DNA of 46,224 nucleotides from Bacteroidales bacterium OttesenSCG-928-B11 (GTDB taxonomy: Bacteria > Bacteroidota > Bacteroidia > Bacteroidales > WCHB1-69): positions 1-46,224 of the forward strand of contig JAJDJJ010000009.1 of NCBI GenBank assembly GCA_030267125.1, given 5' to 3'. Made by a program: the position numbers and the translations under genes. This document shows, in pieces, positions 25,763 to 34,534 of the stretch; positions within the stretch are counted from its first letter, which is position 1, and each line of letters begins with the position of its first letter. The notes beneath the pieces were generated by a model that saw nothing but the letters and a program-made list of their open reading frames with translations, did no database searches and had not been told where the DNA came from.

Positions 25763-26305
25763 ATGGAAATTTGTAAAACTCATATTGACGGACTGTTAGT
25801 CATAAAACCCGATATCTATTCGGACGAAAGAGGTTATTTTTATGAAAGTTATAATGAGAACCGCTATCGCGAAATGGGTATCGACGTAGCTTTCGTGCAA
25901 GATAACCAATCTTGCTCTAAGAAAGGAGTGGTAAGGGGACTGCATTTTCAGAGACCGCCTTATGCTCAAGATAAATTGGTGCGCGTACTCCAAGGCTCCG
26001 TCATCGACGTGGCTGTGGATTTGCGGAAAAACAGCCCTACTTACGGAGAGCATCACGCTGTGCTGCTTTCTGGAGAGAACCATCTGCAATTCTTTATCCC
26101 TAAAGGATTTGCTCACGGTTTTGTGGCATTGGAGGACGATACGGTTTTCGCTTACAAATGTTCCGCTTTCTATCATAAGGATTCGGAGGGAACCATACGT
26201 TTTGACGATCCGGATTTGAACATCGATTGGAAAACCGGCCATCCGATTGTCAATGAAAAGGATTTGCATTCCGAAAATTTCAGAACTTTTAAAACCATGT
26301 TTTAA
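25763..26305 (+). CDS. rfbC: dTDP-4-dehydrorhamnose 3,5-epimerase
   Basis: 180 residues from MEICKTHIDGL. RmlC-type cupin epimerase: DERGYFYESYN at the N-terminus, VQDNQSCSKKGVVRGLHFQRPP with the catalytic histidine, VIDVAVDLRKNSPTYG and the FIPKGFAHGFVALEDD segment. It converts dTDP-4-keto-6-deoxyglucose to dTDP-4-keto-rhamnose for cell-surface polysaccharides. rfbA, B and D are not in the window. The track's longer form begins at a TTG in the promoter region and is rejected. The next gene starts one base after its stop. Confidence 0.95.
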   Translation: MEICKTHIDGLLVIKPDIYSDERGYFYESYNENRYREMGIDVAFVQDNQSCSKKGVVRGLHFQRPPYAQDKLVRVLQGSVIDVAVDLRKNSPTYGEHHAVLLSGENHLQFFIPKGFAHGFVALEDDTVFAYKCSAFYHKDSEGTIRFDDPDLNIDWKTGHPIVNEKDLHSENFRTFKTMF

Positions 26306-26306
26306 T

Positions 26307-26966
26307 ATGATAAGATTAGTTATTTTCGATATGGACGGGACAATTTTAGACACGCTACAAGATTTGGCGAATTGCACCAACCATCTTCTGCATAGTCACG
26401 GTTTTCCCGAACACCCCACAGACGCATATCGTTATTTTGTGGGAAACGGCATCCGAAAGCTCATCGAACGGGCAATCCCCGAGAGTGAACGCACTCCCGA
26501 AAAAATTGACGCTTATTATGAGGAATTTCTACCTTACTACGAAAGGCACAAGGAGGACAAAACCCGTGTATACCCCGGCATTTTAGATCTATTGCAAAAT
26601 TTGCAAAGTCTCGGCATTATGACAGCCATTGCCTCCAATAAAGTGCAAGAAGCTATGGTACCGTTGACGGATCACTATTTCCCGGATATCGTTTTTACCA
26701 CAGTGTTGGGCAACCGGAAGGGGGTTCCTCCGAAGCCGCATCCCGCTATCGTCGAAGACATTCTGAAAATGACGGGCGTGGAAAAACCGGAGGTTCTATA
26801 CGTGGGTGATACGGCGGTGGATATGGAAACCGCAACCCGAGCCGGTATCACGAAAGTTGGTGTTCTTTGGGGATTCCGTGATCGGAAAGAGCTGGAAAAC
26901 GCAGGGGCAGATTATATTATCGAAGAACCGAAAGAACTGTTGCAAATTATAGAAAAACAATCTTGA
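26307..26966 (+). CDS. HAD-family phosphatase (phosphoglycolate phosphatase-like)
   Basis: 219 residues from MIRLVIFDMDGTI. HAD motifs: DMDGTILDT with nucleophile aspartate, ASNKVQE (motif II), KPHPAIVEDIL (motif III lysine) and YVGDTAVDMETA (motif IV). A helical C1 cap between motifs I and II makes it Gph-like rather than GmhB-like, despite sitting next to hldD. Known relatives dephosphorylate 2-phosphoglycolate and other small phosphates. The ORF-track start at 26247 overlaps rfbC by 59 bases; ATG at 26307, just after the rfbC stop, is preferred. Probably co-transcribed with rfbC and hldD. Confidence 0.9.
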   Translation: MIRLVIFDMDGTILDTLQDLANCTNHLLHSHGFPEHPTDAYRYFVGNGIRKLIERAIPESERTPEKIDAYYEEFLPYYERHKEDKTRVYPGILDLLQNLQSLGIMTAIASNKVQEAMVPLTDHYFPDIVFTTVLGNRKGVPPKPHPAIVEDILKMTGVEKPEVLYVGDTAVDMETATRAGITKVGVLWGFRDRKELENAGADYIIEEPKELLQIIEKQS

Positions 26967-26998
26967 TGACTCATACTTGTCACTAAAAACTAAAAACT

Positions 26999-27964
26999 AT
27001 GATCGTTATCACCGGGGCCGCCGGATTTATCGGAAGTTGTATGGTTGCAAGGCTTAATGAAGCCGGAATCGAAGACCTGATTTTGGTAGACGATTTCAGC
27101 AACGAAAAAAAACGACCGAATTGGGAGCATAAAAAATACATAGACAAGATCGACCGCAAGGATTTTTTCCTGTGGGCGGAGAAGAACGCTCTACATATTA
27201 ATTATGTGATCCATTTGGGCGCCCGCACCGACACTACCGAGACGAATTACGCCATATTAGAGGAGTTGAATTTGGATTATTCGCGACGGCTTTGGAGTTT
27301 TTGCACATATCGCAGCATCCCGTTATTGTATGCTTCATCTGCTGCTACTTACGGAAATGGCGAATTTGGCTATAAAGACAGTCTTGAGACCACGCGGAAA
27401 ATCACACCGCTCAATCTTTACGGAAAATCGAAACAAGAATTTGATCTTTGGGTGAGCAAACAATCTTCCGAGCCTCCCTACTGGGCTGGCTTCAAATTCT
27501 TTAACGTTTATGGCCCGAACGAGTACCACAAAGGGCGAATGGCGTCTGTCATCTTTCATGCTTTCAACCATATAAAAGAGCATGGCAACATGAATCTTTT
27601 TCGTTCGCACAACCCGGAGTTTGCCGACGGCGAGCAGATGCGCGATTTCATCTACGTGAAAGACGTGACAAATGTGCTGTATTGGTTTCTACAGAAACCT
27701 CGTCAAAGCGGGATTTATAATTTGGGAACCGGCTATGCCCGTCCGTTTTTAGCCTTGGCTAATGCCACTTTCGCAGCATTGAAAAAAGAACCGAATATCA
27801 ATTTTATCGATATCCCGGAAGATATCCGCGATAAATACCAATATTATACAGAAGCCGATATGCGCAAACTGCGAGATGCAGGTTATCGGAAAAAAGCTCG
27901 CTCCCTTGAGGACGGAACAAAGAACTATGTTCAGAAATATCTTGCGAATGGGGATATTTTATAG
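26999..27964 (+). CDS. hldD: ADP-L-glycero-D-manno-heptose 6-epimerase
   Basis: 321 residues of the short-chain dehydrogenase epimerase type: TGAAGFIGS at the N-terminus, LYASSAATYGNG, catalytic YGKSK (about residue 141), FKFFNVYGPNEYHKGRMAS and GEQMRDFIYVKDV. The NEKKRPNWEHKKYIDKIDR segment is typical of HldD/RfaD. It makes ADP-L,D-heptose for lipopolysaccharide core in the cytoplasm. It follows the HAD gene after 32 bases, which contain aaaaactaaaaact, a common filler word in these genomes. Confidence 0.93.
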   Translation: MIVITGAAGFIGSCMVARLNEAGIEDLILVDDFSNEKKRPNWEHKKYIDKIDRKDFFLWAEKNALHINYVIHLGARTDTTETNYAILEELNLDYSRRLWSFCTYRSIPLLYASSAATYGNGEFGYKDSLETTRKITPLNLYGKSKQEFDLWVSKQSSEPPYWAGFKFFNVYGPNEYHKGRMASVIFHAFNHIKEHGNMNLFRSHNPEFADGEQMRDFIYVKDVTNVLYWFLQKPRQSGIYNLGTGYARPFLALANATFAALKKEPNINFIDIPEDIRDKYQYYTEADMRKLRDAGYRKKARSLEDGTKNYVQKYLANGDIL

Positions 27965-28045
27965 CTATAAATAGTTGATAATCAAAATAATATGATTAAT
28001 AATAAAAAAAGAGCGGGGATTATGCAACATATCGAAACTATTTAA

Positions 28046-28053
28046 TACTTTTG
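28046..28053 (+). promoter_or_regulatory. -7 element before recQ
   Basis: TACTTTTG, 87 bases upstream of the recQ ATG. The 175-base AT-rich gap before recQ holds no other feature. Confidence 0.45.
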
Positions 28054-28139
28054 TTAAGCAATTCTGAATGAAAAATAGGAATAAAAAATACTACGAATCA
28101 ATATGATTAAAAAAAGTATCATTAAATAATTGAGTTAGA

Positions 28140-30338
28140 ATGCAAAACTATACGACAAAGGATTTACAAGCAATGTTGAAAAAGTTTTTTGGTTTTAATT
28201 CATTTAAAGGGAACCAACAAAAAGTAATCAAGGCATTGCTAAAGAACAAGGACTGTTTTGTTATTATGCCCACGGGAGGAGGAAAATCATTATGCTATCA
28301 GCTACCCGCATTGATGCTTGATGGCACAGCAATCATCATTTCTCCACTTATTGCGCTAATGAAAAACCAGGTTGACGCCATCCGGAATTTCGGCACGGAT
28401 ATTGGCATTGCGCACTTCCTTAATTCATCATTAACGAAAACGGAAATCAAAAAGGTGCACGAGGATCTTTTGTCCGGAAAGACAAAATTATTGTATGTTG
28501 CACCGGAATCATTGACCAAAGAAGAGAATGTGGATTTTTTCAAAACAATCGACATCTCTTTTTACGCCATCGATGAAGCGCATTGTATTTCAGAATGGGG
28601 ACACGATTTCCGCCCTGAATACCGCAGAATCAGAAGCACGGTAGACATGATCGGGAAGAATGTGCCGGTGATGGCGTTGACAGCCACGGCTACGCCTAAA
28701 GTACAAAGCGACATCCAAAAGAATTTAGGCATGGATAAAGCGGAAGTATTCATATCCTCTTTCAACAGGGCCAATTTATACTATGAGATCCGTGAAAAGA
28801 CCAAGAATGTTGATAAAGATATCGTGAAGTTTATTCGCGAAAATGAAGGCAAATCAGGTATTATTTATTGCTTAAGCCGCAAAAAGGTGGAAGAACTCGC
28901 CAGTTTTCTGCAAGTCAATAAAATCAAGGCGCTACCCTACCATGCGGGGCTTGATTCGCAGACACGCGTAGCAAACCAAGACGCCTTCCTGATGGAAAAC
29001 GCCAACGTCATCGTAGCCACAATCGCTTTCGGAATGGGAATCGACAAACCGGACGTACGTTTTGTGATCCACTACGACATGCCTAAAAGCTTAGAGGGGT
29101 ATTATCAAGAAACAGGCCGGGGCGGCCGCGATGACGGCGAAGGGCAATGCGTTGCCTTCTACGATTATGCCGACCTCCACAAGTTGGAAAAATTTTCAAA
29201 TAAAAAAAACGTTTCCGAACAAGAAATCGTGAAACAACTGCTGGCTGAAACCGCTTCTTACGCCGAATCAACCAGCTGCAGAAGAAAACATTTGCTAAGT
29301 TATTTCGGAGAAAATTACGAAGAAGAAAATTGCAATAATTGTGACAATTGTAATCATCCTAAACCAAAAATGAATGCTTCAGAATACATCCAGCTCGCTT
29401 TAGAAGTTATACAAACTGTAAAGCAACAATTTAATGAAGAACACATCATCGACATCCTGACCGGAAACAAAACGACTTCGATTGTCAAATTTAAACACAA
29501 CAAACTGAAACAGTTTGGAGAAGGTCAGGAATACGACGCTAAATTCTGGTCCAACGTTATCCGGTTGGCTATTTTTGAAAAACTACTCGTGAAAGACATC
29601 GAGAACCATTCGTTAGTGAAAATCACTGACAAAGGGAAAAAGTACATCGACAACCCTTATACACTGCAGATTGTAAAACCCGTGAAAGAGGATCAGGACG
29701 ACGACAGCGAAATCTCCGACAGTATCATCCCCAAAGGCGATGCCATGGATAAAACGCTATTCTCACTCCTCAAAGATTTACGGAAAGATATCTCCCAAAA
29801 AGAAAATCTGCCTCCATACATCATATTCCAAGACCCTTCGTTAGAGGACATGTGCATCCAATATCCCACAACACTCGAAGAGATGACGCACATCTCCGGT
29901 GTAGGAACCGGAAAGGCACAAAAATACGGCAAACCGTTCGCTGATCTTATCAAAAAATATGTTATTGATAATGAGATCGAAAGACCGCAAGATTTTGTTG
30001 TAAAATCAGTGGTTAAGAAGTCGGCGATCAAAGTATATATCATACAAAGTATTGATCGGAAATTGAACTTTGAAGATATTGCTATCGCCAAAGGATTGGG
30101 TATAGATGAGTTACTGACGGAAATTGAAAATATCGTCACCTCGGGAACAAAATTAGACATTGATTATTATATCGATGAATTTATCGACCCGGGTCATCAA
30201 GATGATATTTTAGACTATTTTGCCGAAGCTGAAACCGACTCTTTCACTGACGCATTAGAAGAATTGGGTGAAGACGAGTATACCTTGGAAGAGATCCGGA
30301 TTATGAGAATAAAATATCTCTCAGACGTAGGAAATTAA
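28140..30338 (+). CDS. recQ: RecQ-family DNA helicase
   Basis: 732 residues: helicase core with Walker A MPTGGGKS (about 43-50), DEAH box AIDEAHCISEWGHDFRPEY (about 143), motif V/VI region IAFGMGIDKPDVRFVIHYD and QETGRGGRDD; RecQ zinc-binding region with CRRKHLLSYFG and CNNCDNC (about 380-405); winged-helix domain; HRDC domain (about 525-605); and an extra C-terminal helix-turn-helix plus acidic tail. It unwinds DNA 3' to 5' in repair and recombination. It heads a plus-strand series with an OmpH-like gene, a YwqK-like lipoprotein and tnaA, with gaps of 2-25 bases, closed by the terminator at 33149. Confidence 0.95.
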   Translation: MQNYTTKDLQAMLKKFFGFNSFKGNQQKVIKALLKNKDCFVIMPTGGGKSLCYQLPALMLDGTAIIISPLIALMKNQVDAIRNFGTDIGIAHFLNSSLTKTEIKKVHEDLLSGKTKLLYVAPESLTKEENVDFFKTIDISFYAIDEAHCISEWGHDFRPEYRRIRSTVDMIGKNVPVMALTATATPKVQSDIQKNLGMDKAEVFISSFNRANLYYEIREKTKNVDKDIVKFIRENEGKSGIIYCLSRKKVEELASFLQVNKIKALPYHAGLDSQTRVANQDAFLMENANVIVATIAFGMGIDKPDVRFVIHYDMPKSLEGYYQETGRGGRDDGEGQCVAFYDYADLHKLEKFSNKKNVSEQEIVKQLLAETASYAESTSCRRKHLLSYFGENYEEENCNNCDNCNHPKPKMNASEYIQLALEVIQTVKQQFNEEHIIDILTGNKTTSIVKFKHNKLKQFGEGQEYDAKFWSNVIRLAIFEKLLVKDIENHSLVKITDKGKKYIDNPYTLQIVKPVKEDQDDDSEISDSIIPKGDAMDKTLFSLLKDLRKDISQKENLPPYIIFQDPSLEDMCIQYPTTLEEMTHISGVGTGKAQKYGKPFADLIKKYVIDNEIERPQDFVVKSVVKKSAIKVYIIQSIDRKLNFEDIAIAKGLGIDELLTEIENIVTSGTKLDIDYYIDEFIDPGHQDDILDYFAEAETDSFTDALEELGEDEYTLEEIRIMRIKYLSDVGN

Positions 30339-30360
30339 AAAACGGAAATTAAAATTAATT

Positions 30361-31119
30361 ATGGAAATAATAAACGAAATGACAGATAAAGGGACTGAAA
30401 ATCAAGTTGAATTTGGAATGTATGCCGAAACCGAAATAAAATCCGACAAAAAACCGGATAGCGGATCCGGAAATGGAGATAAACCGGAAGAAAAATCGAC
30501 AAAAAAATCGCCGGGGCTTATCATTCTCAACATGATTCTTTTGATTGGATTAGTCGTTTTATACATATTGCACTTCACGAGCGACAAGAAAACGAAAAGC
30601 GAAAGCACCTCATCATTAGCATCTTACCAACCCATCATCTCTAATGAACCGGGAAATGGGGATATGCTGTTCGTCAATTTGGATACCATTAATGAATACT
30701 ATGCGCTGGTTGAGATTTTGATGGGCGATATTGAACAAGAAAGCAAACGAATGGAGGCCTCTTTGGGTAACCGCCGCCAAGCATTCCAACAAAAAGTGAA
30801 CCAGTTTCAACAAAATATGCAAGCGCAAATCCTGACCGAACAGCAAGCCATGAATGCTGAGCGATTGCTCTCCGAAGAGATGGAAAAACTGCAATCTGAT
30901 TTCGAGGCGGCAGATATGAACATCCAAAGCCGTCAACTGGCCGCGCTACGACAGATTCAAGATTCTATCATCGTGGCCACTCAAATCGTAAATGCCGAAT
31001 TGAACGCTTCTTACGTTGTCGCACATCAATTTGGCGGAGCTTTCATCTGCGTTGATCCCACAAAAGATATTACAAAATTAGTACTTGATCAACTAAACGC
31101 TTATTACGAAAACAAATAG
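30361..31119 (+). CDS. OmpH/Skp-like protein with N-terminal membrane anchor
   Basis: 252 residues: a charged N-terminal tail rich in D, E, K and S (about 1-50), one membrane segment (LIILNMILLIGLVVLYILHF, about 56-75) and a periplasmic Skp/OmpH-like region with a long coiled coil (SKRMEASLGNRRQAFQQKVNQFQQNMQA and following). Standard OmpH chaperones have a cleavable signal and are soluble in the periplasm; here a signal anchor with a cytoplasmic tail replaces it. The family holds unfolded outer membrane proteins. It lies 22 bases after recQ and three bases before the YwqK-like lipoprotein gene. The start may also be the M at 30379. Confidence 0.8.
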   Translation: MEIINEMTDKGTENQVEFGMYAETEIKSDKKPDSGSGNGDKPEEKSTKKSPGLIILNMILLIGLVVLYILHFTSDKKTKSESTSSLASYQPIISNEPGNGDMLFVNLDTINEYYALVEILMGDIEQESKRMEASLGNRRQAFQQKVNQFQQNMQAQILTEQQAMNAERLLSEEMEKLQSDFEAADMNIQSRQLAALRQIQDSIIVATQIVNAELNASYVVAHQFGGAFICVDPTKDITKLVLDQLNAYYENK

Positions 31120-31122
31120 TCT

Positions 31123-31680
31123 ATGAAACGAGTTTCTATCATCCCTTTTCTTTTATTACCATTCCTCTTTTTTTATTCTTGCCAGCAAGGCGGGAAATCG
31201 GGGAAAGCAGCAGCCATTGATCCGGACGACACACTGCCCGGTCGAGTGGTTATCGCCTTAAACCCTGACAGTACTCCGAAAATTGTAAACTATTATCCCG
31301 TTGATGCCCAAGGTAATCCGATCTTAGGTGAGCATAACCGCGAGGTACATTATTATCCCGGCAAGAAAAAATACGCGGAAGGAGCTGTCAAGGATAAAGA
31401 AAAAGAAGGGGAATGGAAATCCTATTTTGAAGATGGCGTAACCGTTAGATCTGTAGGAAATTATAAAAATGGCGAACTCAATGGGATTTATCAGATTTTT
31501 CATGAAAACGGACAAAAGTACGTAGATGGTCGTTATAAGGAGGGCATGTGCGATGGAAAATGGTCTTATTATGACCAAGGCGGAAATCTGACAAAGGAGT
31601 TTACAACAGATGAAAACAGCATTGGCTGTAAAAATTGTCCGAAATGCCACGGAATAGAAAGACATAACCCTACAAAATAA
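31123..31680 (+). CDS. YwqK/MORN-repeat lipoprotein
   Basis: 185 residues: signal with lipobox FYSC, then MORN-like repeats of the YwqK family (KEGEWKSYFEDG, NGIYQIFHENGQ, CDGKWSYYDQGG) between about residues 80 and 165. A C-terminal CKNCPKC cysteine cluster follows. The family is often labelled as antitoxin in databases, but with a lipoprotein signal and no partner toxin that label is unlikely here; a surface binding role is a guess. It starts three bases after the OmpH-like gene and ends 21 bases before tnaA. Confidence 0.8.
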   Translation: MKRVSIIPFLLLPFLFFYSCQQGGKSGKAAAIDPDDTLPGRVVIALNPDSTPKIVNYYPVDAQGNPILGEHNREVHYYPGKKKYAEGAVKDKEKEGEWKSYFEDGVTVRSVGNYKNGELNGIYQIFHENGQKYVDGRYKEGMCDGKWSYYDQGGNLTKEFTTDENSIGCKNCPKCHGIERHNPTK

Positions 31681-31701
31681 TATTAACAAAAACATACAAT
31701 T

Positions 31702-33078
31702 ATGGAATTACCATTCGCAGAATCTTGGAAAATTAAAATGGTGGAGCCAATCCGCAAAAGCACGCGCGCAGAACGCGAACAGTGGATCAAAGAGGCTTAT
31801 TACAATGTGTTTCAACTCAAAGCGGATCAGGTTTATATCGATTTGATTACTGATTCGGGAACCGGTTCAATGACCGACCGCCAATGGTCTGAAATGATGT
31901 TGGGTGACGAAAGTTACGCCGGCGCAACCTCTTTCTTTAAAATGAAAGATATGGTGACTAAAATCACAGGGTTCGAGTACGTTCTACCCACTCACCAAGG
32001 ACGCGCGGCAGAAAATGTAGTCTTCTCCTTCTTAGTGAAAGAGGGCGATCGCGTACCCGGAAACTCTCATTTCGATACCACCAAAGGGCATATCGAATCC
32101 CGAAAAGCCTTCGCAATCGATTGTACTATTGATGAAGCGAAAGATACACAGTTGGAAATCCCTTTCAAAGGAAATGTAGATGTGGCTAAATTGGAAAAAG
32201 AGCTGATCGAAAATGGCGATAAAGTTCCCTTTATCATCGTGACGGTTACAAACAATACCGCCGGGGGACAGCCTGTCTCTATGCAAAATCTGAAAGAGGT
32301 TCGGGAATTATCTAAAAAATATAACAAAAGAGTGATTTTCGACTCCGCTCGCTTTGCTGAGAATGCTTACTTTATTAAAACTCGTGAAGAGGGTTACGCC
32401 AATAAAACCATCAAAGAGATCTGCTTAGAGATGTTCTCTTATGCTGATGGAATGACCATGAGCGCGAAAAAAGACGCGATCGTGAACATGGGCGGTTTCT
32501 TCGCTACTCACGTGGAAGAGTGGTACGAACAAGCGAAAATCAAAGGAATTATTTACGAAGGATATGTGACTTATGGTGGTATGAATGGCCGCGATATGAA
32601 CGCATTGGCAGTAGGCTTAGACGAAAACACCGAATTTGAAAATCTGGAAACCCGTATCAAGCAAGTGGAATATTTAGCACGACTGTTAGATGAATACGGT
32701 ATTCCTTACCAACGCCCCGCTGGTGGCCACGCTATTTTTGTGGATGCTCCGAAGGTGTTGACACATGTTCCCAAAGAGGAGTTCCCGGCGCAAACACTGA
32801 CCGTTGAGTTATATCTGGAAGCCGGCATCCGCGGTTGCGAAATCGGTTATTTGTTAGCCGACCGTGATCCGGTAACGCGCCAGAATCGCTTCAATGGATT
32901 GGATCTGTTGCGTTTGGCAATCCCAAGACGCGTTTATACCGATAACCACATGGCCGTTGTTGCCGCTGCATTGAAAAATGTATACGACCGTAGAGAGACG
33001 ATCACCCGCGGTGTGGAAATCGCTTGGGAAGCTCCGATCATGAGACACTTCACTGTGAAGTTGAATAGATTGAAATAA
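31702..33078 (+). CDS. tnaA: Tryptophanase
   Basis: 458 residues of the PLP-dependent beta-eliminating lyase family; converts tryptophan to indole, pyruvate and ammonia. PLP lysine is in MSAKKDA (about residue 256). Two sites separate it from tyrosine phenol-lyase: FDTTKGH carries the aspartate of tryptophanase where the lyase has threonine, and CEIGYLL has isoleucine where the lyase has its substrate-binding arginine. There is no tnaC-like leader (only 21 bases upstream) and no permease gene. It is the last gene before the terminator at 33149, in a run with recQ and two envelope genes, an odd setting for an amino acid catabolic gene. Confidence 0.94.
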   Translation: MELPFAESWKIKMVEPIRKSTRAEREQWIKEAYYNVFQLKADQVYIDLITDSGTGSMTDRQWSEMMLGDESYAGATSFFKMKDMVTKITGFEYVLPTHQGRAAENVVFSFLVKEGDRVPGNSHFDTTKGHIESRKAFAIDCTIDEAKDTQLEIPFKGNVDVAKLEKELIENGDKVPFIIVTVTNNTAGGQPVSMQNLKEVRELSKKYNKRVIFDSARFAENAYFIKTREEGYANKTIKEICLEMFSYADGMTMSAKKDAIVNMGGFFATHVEEWYEQAKIKGIIYEGYVTYGGMNGRDMNALAVGLDENTEFENLETRIKQVEYLARLLDEYGIPYQRPAGGHAIFVDAPKVLTHVPKEEFPAQTLTVELYLEAGIRGCEIGYLLADRDPVTRQNRFNGLDLLRLAIPRRVYTDNHMAVVAAALKNVYDRRETITRGVEIAWEAPIMRHFTVKLNRLK

Positions 33079-33085
33079 TTAAAAA

Positions 33086-33129
33086 TCCCGTACTTCGTGC
33101 AGTATTAACGAAAAATACTGCATTCGGGA
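33086..33129 (+). terminator. Hairpin after tnaA (no T tract)
   Basis: TCCCG...GCAGTATT loop AATACTGC...CGGGA, a two-part stem 8 bases after the tnaA stop. It lacks a following T tract, so it may protect the 3' end or act as part of a composite terminator with the next hairpin. Confidence 0.45.
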
Positions 33130-33148
33130 CGATTGTTCACCGAAAAGG

Positions 33149-33193
33149 AAATGGAGTTTGGAGCGGGCTCACCGTATCAAACTCCATTTTTTT
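33149..33193 (+). terminator. Intrinsic terminator of the recQ-tnaA run
   Basis: A perfect 12-base stem (AAATGGAGTTTG with CAAACTCCATTT) around a 17-base loop, directly followed by a T tract. It closes the recQ to tnaA transcript; the GH88 gene starts 96 bases further on. Confidence 0.88.
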
Positions 33194-33242
33194 AATAGCC
33201 CTGAAAATCACTCGTTTTTGATTTGAAGTAGTTTATATTTTT

Positions 33243-33285
33243 TACCGCAAAGCACAAAGAATGCACAAAATTCACAAAATTTAAC
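33243..33285. repeat. Word-like repeat 'accgcaaagcacaaag'
   Basis: TACCGCAAAGCACAAAGAAT and following lies directly before the GH88 ATG. Its reverse complement shares words (tttgtg, ttttgcg) with 7667-7710. Such purine-rich strings recur in intergenic DNA of many environmental bacteria. No function is known to me. Confidence 0.4.
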
Positions 33286-33288
33286 AAT

Positions 33289-34482
33289 ATGAATACAGGA
33301 ACCTTTATTTTATCCATTCTATTTACTCTTTTCAGTTTCTCCATTTTTGCACAAGACAAACAGGAGCTGAACACAATGATTAGTCATGGATTGGAAACGG
33401 CGAAAGAACAATCTTTATTGATGGCGAAAGAGTTGGAAAGTGTAGATGGAACTTTCCCTAAATCGGTTAAAAACGGCAAATTAGAGACCAGTACACATAC
33501 ATGGTGGTGTTGTGGGTTTTTCCCGGGAACACTTTGGTATCTCTATGAATATGACCATGATCCTTCGTTGAAATCGTATGCCGAGTTATACACGGCACGG
33601 GTCGAGCCAGTAAAAAACATCACGCACACCCACGATTTGGGTTTTATGCTCTATTGCAGTTTTGGAAATGGTTATCGGATAACGCAAAATCCCCAATATC
33701 TGGACATTATGAAAACCGGAGCCCAATCTCTCGCCACGCGATTCAATCCCGAAATAGGGGCTATTCGTTCGTGGGATTTTAATCGTAAAAAATGGCAATT
33801 CCCGGTAATTATCGACAATATGATGAATCTGGAATTTTTCTCGTTCATTTCGAAAGAGACGGGGGATCAATCCTATATTACTATCGCTAATGCTCATGCT
33901 CTCAAAACTATGGAGCACCACTTCAGGGAAGATTACAGCTCCTGTCATGTCGTTTCCTACGATACATTAACAGGACTTCCACATCTGAAACAGACACACC
34001 AAGGTATTGCCGACAGTTCGGCGTGGGCTCGCGGGCAGGCTTGGGGATTATACGGTTTTTCGATGATGGCTCGCGAAACCGGCAACGATCTCTATCTTCA
34101 GCACGCCCGGAATATTGCACAATTCATCATAAAACACCCCTCTATTCCGGAAGACAAGATCCCCTACTGGGATTTTGATGATCCGGCAATTCCAAATGCT
34201 CCCCGCGACGCCTCCGCAGCCGCAATCATCGCCTCCGCCCTCATCGAAATGAGCCAATTGCTCAATAACAGCGAAGGAGAAGAGTATCTCCGTTTTGCAA
34301 TTCAGATACTGACTTCACTCTCTTCCCCCGAATATTTAGCCGAAATCGGCACAAATAACTACTTCATCCTCAAACATGGGACCGGTAATAAACCCCAAAA
34401 TGGCGAGGTGGATGCACCGCTAAGTTATGCCGATTACTATTATGTAGAAGCACTGCTACGATTGAAAGAATTAGGGAAATAA
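33289..34482 (+). CDS. GH88-family unsaturated glucuronyl hydrolase
   Basis: 397 residues with a signal peptide ending FSIFAQ. (Alpha/alpha)6-barrel hydrolase of family 88: WWCCGFFPGTLWYLYEY, HTHDLGFML with D116, IIDNMMNLEFF with D176, and SSAWARGQAWGLYGF. The two aspartates are 60 residues apart, as are the catalytic pair of the Bacillus enzyme (D88/D149). It hydrolyses unsaturated uronic acid from oligosaccharides left by polysaccharide lyases, here in the periplasm. The DUF2264 gene, often a partner of such enzymes in polysaccharide loci, lies 1.7 kb downstream beyond the AbiE module. No SusC/SusD pair is in the window. Confidence 0.9.
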   Translation: MNTGTFILSILFTLFSFSIFAQDKQELNTMISHGLETAKEQSLLMAKELESVDGTFPKSVKNGKLETSTHTWWCCGFFPGTLWYLYEYDHDPSLKSYAELYTARVEPVKNITHTHDLGFMLYCSFGNGYRITQNPQYLDIMKTGAQSLATRFNPEIGAIRSWDFNRKKWQFPVIIDNMMNLEFFSFISKETGDQSYITIANAHALKTMEHHFREDYSSCHVVSYDTLTGLPHLKQTHQGIADSSAWARGQAWGLYGFSMMARETGNDLYLQHARNIAQFIIKHPSIPEDKIPYWDFDDPAIPNAPRDASAAAIIASALIEMSQLLNNSEGEEYLRFAIQILTSLSSPEYLAEIGTNNYFILKHGTGNKPQNGEVDAPLSYADYYYVEALLRLKELGK

Positions 34483-34486
34483 ATTG

Positions 34487-34519
34487 TTTGCGAAAGTACT
34501 ATAAAAAATAGTACATTTG
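34487..34519 (+). promoter_or_regulatory. Promoter of the abiE module
   Basis: TTTG (34487-34490), 21 bases, TACATTTG (34512-34519): a full -33/-7 Bacteroidota promoter. The predicted start near 34525 leaves only about 10-16 bases before the ATG codons at 34535 and 34541. Confidence 0.75.
34496..34514. promoter_or_regulatory. Operator-like palindrome in the abiE promoter
   Basis: GTACTAT-AAAAA-ATAGTAC, a perfect 7-base inverted repeat between the -33 and -7 boxes, running into the -7 box. AbiEi antitoxins of this kind repress their own promoters by binding inverted repeats, so this is the likely operator. Confidence 0.7.
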
Positions 34520-34534
34520 CAGACAAATTATTGC

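Noticed and set aside
31123-31680. Toxin-antitoxin role for the YwqK-like protein
   Set aside because: It carries a lipoprotein signal and has no partner toxin; the database label is not supported here.
31702-33078. Tyrosine phenol-lyase as the product
   Set aside because: The arginine and threonine that define tyrosine phenol-lyase are replaced by the isoleucine and aspartate of tryptophanase.
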